A stretch of 7,737 nucleotides of DNA from CAZKYP01 sp964556885. Its GTDB lineage: Bacteria > Planctomycetota > Phycisphaerae > Sedimentisphaerales > Anaerobacaceae. The first letter of the stretch is position 1. Each line of letters starts with the position of its first letter. Below the pieces are notes generated by a model that was not told the origin of the DNA, searched no databases, and saw nothing but the letters and a program-made list of their open reading frames with translations. Location of the stretch: the NCBI GenBank assembly GCA_964556885.1, contig CAZKYP010000151.1, positions 1-7,737 of the forward strand, given 5' to 3'. Both the position numbers and the translations under genes were made by a program. Below are positions 5,747-7,737 of this stretch, in pieces.

Positions 5747-5950
5747 ATGAACAAATCATTTCTTAAAAACTGTAAAGCATGCGGCAAGGAAGTAAGCAAA
5801 TATAGCCCATTTTGCCGTAATTGCGGTCATCCGCAAGGTTCTAATCTCATAATCTGGCTGTTGGCGTTGTTTGTTATTGTTCTGCTAGCTGCTTATACAG
5901 CTTTTATGATTTATTGCTGTTGTCATCCGGAACAGTTTACAGCATCTTAG
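5747..5950 (+). CDS. Small zinc-ribbon protein with one transmembrane segment
   Basis: The 67-residue product starts with a zinc ribbon of the CxxC-x10-CxxC type: Cys9, Cys12 (KNCKACGKE) and Cys23, Cys26 (FCRNCGH). A strongly hydrophobic stretch of about 23 residues (34-56) follows and should cross the membrane, then three consecutive cysteines (57-59) and a short polar tail ending in TAS. AAAGG at 5734-5738 lies 8 bases upstream of the ATG, which makes translation likely. The zinc ribbon would face the cytoplasm if the N-terminus is inside. Such small ribbon-anchor proteins are common and mostly unstudied; no function is assigned. It sits alone between the dyad-containing gap (5639-5746) and a 122-bp gap before the methyltransferase start. 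Confidence 0.75.
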   Translation: MNKSFLKNCKACGKEVSKYSPFCRNCGHPQGSNLIIWLLALFVIVLLAAYTAFMIYCCCHPEQFTAS

Positions 5951-5994
5951 CTCGCTCAAATACCGAATGATAAATCCTAAAAATAAAGTTTTGA

Positions 5995-6041
5995 GAAAAA
6001 GGAAATGAGAGCCCGTAACACAAAGATGAGATTCCTTCTTC
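5995..6041 (+). promoter_or_regulatory. Potential hairpin that would cover an AAGGA site upstream of the methyltransferase
   Basis: GAAAAAGGAA (5995-6004) can pair with TTCCTTCTTC (6032-6041), nine of ten positions, around a 27-base loop. The AAGGA inside the 5' arm is the only Shine-Dalgarno-like sequence in this gap. The long loop and AT content make it a weak structure; it is listed because a ribosome site within a stem is a possible control point. Confidence 0.25.
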
Positions 6042-6088
6042 GCACAGTGCCTAAATATTTATTTTTCAAAAGTTGCTACGAGAAATGA
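6005..6088 (+). CDS. Possible 27-residue upstream ORF, overlapping the methyltransferase start
   Basis: An ATG at 6005 opens 27 codons ending in TGA at 6086-6088, which overlaps the methyltransferase ATG at 6085 in the ATGA arrangement typical of coupled genes. The peptide starts MRARNTKMRF and is basic, with a short hydrophobic middle. AAGGA (5999-6003) is too close to the ATG (1-2 bases) for efficient initiation, and it falls in the stem of a possible hairpin, so expression is uncertain. A second ATG at 6026 lacks a ribosome site. It may be a leader peptide, or simply a chance ORF. Confidence 0.25.
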   Translation: MRARNTKMRFLLRTVPKYLFFKSCYEK

Positions 6089-6687
6089 CAAAATTATCTC
6101 TTAGATACAACAAATTATCACCTCAGATGCTATATTGGGAAACCGAGAAAGGAATTGAGTTCCTAAAACAGGTTGGAGTTAAAAAAGGTGATTCTGTATT
6201 GGATTTCGGCTGCCGGGTAGGTCATTACTCAATCCCTGCAGCAAAAATAATAGGGAGCAAAGGCACTGTTTATGCCATAGATACTCAAGGTGATGCTTTA
6301 GCAGAATTAGAACAAAAGAAAAACATACAAAAATTAACAAATATCAGAATAATAAAGACTTTTGGTCAACTGAGTTTGCCGTTGGAAGAAAAAAGTATCG
6401 ATGTGGTTTTATTATATGATGTCTTGCATTATCTCAAAGAGGCTGAACGAAAAAAGTTATATCAGGAGACCTTCCGAGTTTTGAAAGAAAATGGACTGCT
6501 ATCTATATACCCCAAGCACTGTCTGGCAGACAATCCGATAAAGGAATTTCAGAATATGAACATGGAAGACATCAAGAAGGAAATTCAATACTCAAAATTT
6601 GCTTTTATGAAGCGAAATTGTGATCTTATAAGTCATGATGACGGTCTTAATCAAGGCTGTGTATTTAATTTCAGAAAGAAAAAGTGA
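6085..6687 (+). CDS. Class I SAM-dependent methyltransferase
   Basis: From ATG 6085 the product has 200 residues and a Rossmann-type methyltransferase core. Motif I is VLDFGCRVGHY (38-48), followed by VYAID (62-66) with Asp66 as the ribose-binding acidic residue, VVLLYDVLHYL (motif IV region), and FRVLKENGLLSIYP (motif V/VI region). The usual GCGxG in motif I reads GCRVG, a non-standard Gly-to-Arg change, although the remaining sequence resembles UbiE-like small-molecule methyltransferases. The substrate is not recognisable. An in-frame TTG at 6073 would add four residues; neither start has a clear ribosome site, though ATG 6085 overlaps the stop of a short upstream ORF. It has no signal peptide and should be cytoplasmic. 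It precedes the 143-residue gene by 87 bp. Confidence 0.8.
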   Translation: MTKLSLRYNKLSPQMLYWETEKGIEFLKQVGVKKGDSVLDFGCRVGHYSIPAAKIIGSKGTVYAIDTQGDALAELEQKKNIQKLTNIRIIKTFGQLSLPLEEKSIDVVLLYDVLHYLKEAERKKLYQETFRVLKENGLLSIYPKHCLADNPIKEFQNMNMEDIKKEIQYSKFAFMKRNCDLISHDDGLNQGCVFNFRKKK

Positions 6688-6708
6688 TAAATAAATTCTA
6701 TATAACGG

Positions 6709-6733
6709 CTGATTGAGAATATATTGAAATCAG
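6709..6733 (+). promoter_or_regulatory. Dyad symmetry in the gap before the unknown 143-residue gene
   Basis: CTGATT (6709-6714) and AATCAG (6728-6733) form an inverted repeat whose centre nearly coincides with the palindrome AATATATT (6718-6725). No T-run follows, so a terminator is unlikely; an operator is possible. Confidence 0.25.
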
Positions 6734-6774
6734 GTTGTAGTTATTCATTGTTGTAGATCGAGAAGAAATATAAA

Positions 6775-7206
6775 ATGTCTGTAATCGATTTGATAAAGGG
6801 AAGGAAAAATATTTTATATCAAGAAAGCGACGGGATAACTTTAGCTACACATACAATAAACGAATTTGAAGACAGAACGTTTACCTTTAAAGGATTAAAG
6901 AATAGATATTTTGAGCTAAGCGGAGAAGATCTTTTTAAATTGATTCAGGAAGAGATGGAAAATATGCTTATAATGTACAGCTACACAACCAAGATAAAAA
7001 CATACATTGATAGAAAAGGAATTGGTCAGGCTGAAATAAAATTGCTTGGCCAAGCAAGCACGATGGGCAGATATAATCCTCTGAATGTAGAGTTGTATAT
7101 AAAAACAGAACCCCAAATTAATTACTTTAAGAATTGTCATGTTTTTGGGGATAATGTTATCGCAAAATTTATAAGGCCAGATTATAAACGAATGGTTCTC
7201 CAGTAA
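6775..7206 (+). CDS. Hypothetical protein, 143 residues
   Basis: I do not recognise this family. The protein has no signal peptide and no membrane segment, and contains only one cysteine (in FKNCHVFGD near the C-terminus). It looks like a mixed alpha/beta soluble domain: an N-terminal LIKGRKN segment, a strand-rich part with DGITLATHTINEF, a helical acidic stretch around residues 48-64 (EDLFKLIQEEMENM), then basic strands with TKIKTYIDRKGIGQAEIKLL. The ATG at 6775 is preceded by an AGAAG-like weak site about 10 bases upstream. Its stop lies 16 bases before the radical SAM start, so the two are probably co-transcribed and the protein may be a partner of that enzyme, but this is inference only. 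Base use resembles the neighbours, so there is no sign of recent transfer. Confidence 0.65.
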   Translation: MSVIDLIKGRKNILYQESDGITLATHTINEFEDRTFTFKGLKNRYFELSGEDLFKLIQEEMENMLIMYSYTTKIKTYIDRKGIGQAEIKLLGQASTMGRYNPLNVELYIKTEPQINYFKNCHVFGDNVIAKFIRPDYKRMVLQ

Positions 7207-7222
7207 AACGGTTAGATGTCAT

Positions 7223-7737
7223 ATGAGCACAAAAATTAACAACAAAAAACGAAAGTACATATTCGGGCCAGTACCATCACGAAGGCTGGGGAGGTCACTT
7301 GGCGTTGACCTGATACCTTTTAAAACATGCAGTTATGACTGCGTATACTGTCAGTTGGGCAGGACTACAAACAAAACTACAGAAAGAAAAGAATGGGTGC
7401 CTTTGGAGAAAGTGATAGACCAGCTAAAAGATCATTTATATTCAAAACCTGATTATATTACTCTTTCCGGCTCTGGTGAACCTACCTTGTTTTCAAGACT
7501 TGATGAGCTAATTTACAAAATTAAAGAAATTACCGATATCCCGGTAGCAGTACTTACCAACGGCTCGCTGTTATGGCTGCCTGATGTAAGAGACGCTCTG
7601 AAATCTGCGGACGTGGTTGTTCCATCACTAGATGCCGGAAGCAGCCAGATATTTCAATATGTTAATAGGCCACATCCGGATATTACATTCAGCAAAATGC
7701 TTCAGGGACTTGTGGATTTTCGCAAGGTTTATAGTGG
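7223..7737 (+). CDS. Radical SAM protein, COG0731-like (N-terminal part, cut by window end)
   Basis: The reading frame from ATG 7223 stays open to the window edge, giving 171 codons plus two bases. It starts with a basic lead-in and then YIFGPVPSRRLGRSLG (12-27), a hallmark of one radical SAM branch, then the 4Fe-4S/SAM motif CSYDCVYC with Cys36, Cys40 and Cys43. Further signatures are LSGSGEPTLF (the GxGEPTL SAM-contact motif), PVAVLTNGSLL, and PSLDAG followed by YVNRPHPD. The enzyme should form a 5'-deoxyadenosyl radical in the cytoplasm under anoxic conditions. The branch is often annotated as wyosine-synthesis-related (COG0731), but many members have unknown substrates. No strong ribosome site precedes the ATG. 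The C-terminal part, where additional clusters might lie, is outside the window. Confidence 0.88.
   Translation, partial: MSTKINNKKRKYIFGPVPSRRLGRSLGVDLIPFKTCSYDCVYCQLGRTTNKTTERKEWVPLEKVIDQLKDHLYSKPDYITLSGSGEPTLFSRLDELIYKIKEITDIPVAVLTNGSLLWLPDVRDALKSADVVVPSLDAGSSQIFQYVNRPHPDITFSKMLQGLVDFRKVYS

Noticed and set aside
6916..7140. Minus-strand 74-codon ORF within the unknown 143-residue gene
   Set aside because: The plus-strand frame spans the whole interval with a plausible start and operon spacing; the minus frame has no supporting signal.
1..7737. CRISPR array, tRNA, insertion sequence, phage or toxin-antitoxin system
   Set aside because: No spaced direct repeats, cloverleaf, transposase, integrase or toxin-like gene was seen on either strand.

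Overview
The window is 7.7 kb of moderately AT-rich, gene-dense prokaryotic DNA with every recognisable gene on the + strand. Good Shine-Dalgarno sites and the gene families present point to a bacterium, most likely a strict anaerobe. The signs are a Mrp/NBP35-type ATPase beside a stand-alone NifX-type protein, an IscU-like scaffold, a DUF169 protein, a pyruvoyl-dependent arginine decarboxylase and a COG0731-type radical SAM protein. Phylum cannot be settled by eye; Planctomycetes (Phycisphaerae-like), Chloroflexi (Dehalococcoidia) and Deltaproteobacteria are all possible, and an archaeal origin is less likely but not excluded.

Region 1 (1-4900) reads as one long transcription unit with very small gaps or overlaps. 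In order it holds the C-terminus of a Mrp-like Fe-S carrier ATPase, a NifX/FeMo-co-binding-like protein, a PaaI-type hotdog thioesterase, an IscU scaffold joined in frame to a metallo-beta-lactamase-fold hydrolase, a DUF169 protein, pyruvoyl arginine decarboxylase, a Cys/Met-metabolism PLP enzyme, and an FmdB-type zinc ribbon protein with a cysteine-rich tail. A PLP homeostasis protein (YggS/PLPBP family) follows after 39 bp. Region 2 (5639-7222) is looser and less recognisable: a small zinc-ribbon membrane protein, a class I SAM methyltransferase and an unidentified 143-residue protein, separated by 87-134 bp gaps that carry dyad symmetries and one possible tiny ORF. Region 3 (7223-end) is the N-terminal part of a radical SAM Fe-S enzyme cut off by the window edge.

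The common theme of Region 1 is metal-cluster and sulfur handling: ATPase carrier, cofactor-binding NifX fold, IscU scaffold, a possible C-S lyase that could release sulfur, and cysteine-rich small proteins. Its link to polyamine synthesis (arginine decarboxylase) is unexplained. No nif structural genes, cysteine desulfurase, transposase, tRNA, rRNA or CRISPR array is visible.

The strongest point for a second look is the IscU-MBL fusion. It depends on a five-T run at 1342-1346: gain or loss of a single T would split it into two ordinary adjacent genes. It is therefore a real or recent gene fusion, a slippage site, or a sequence error.
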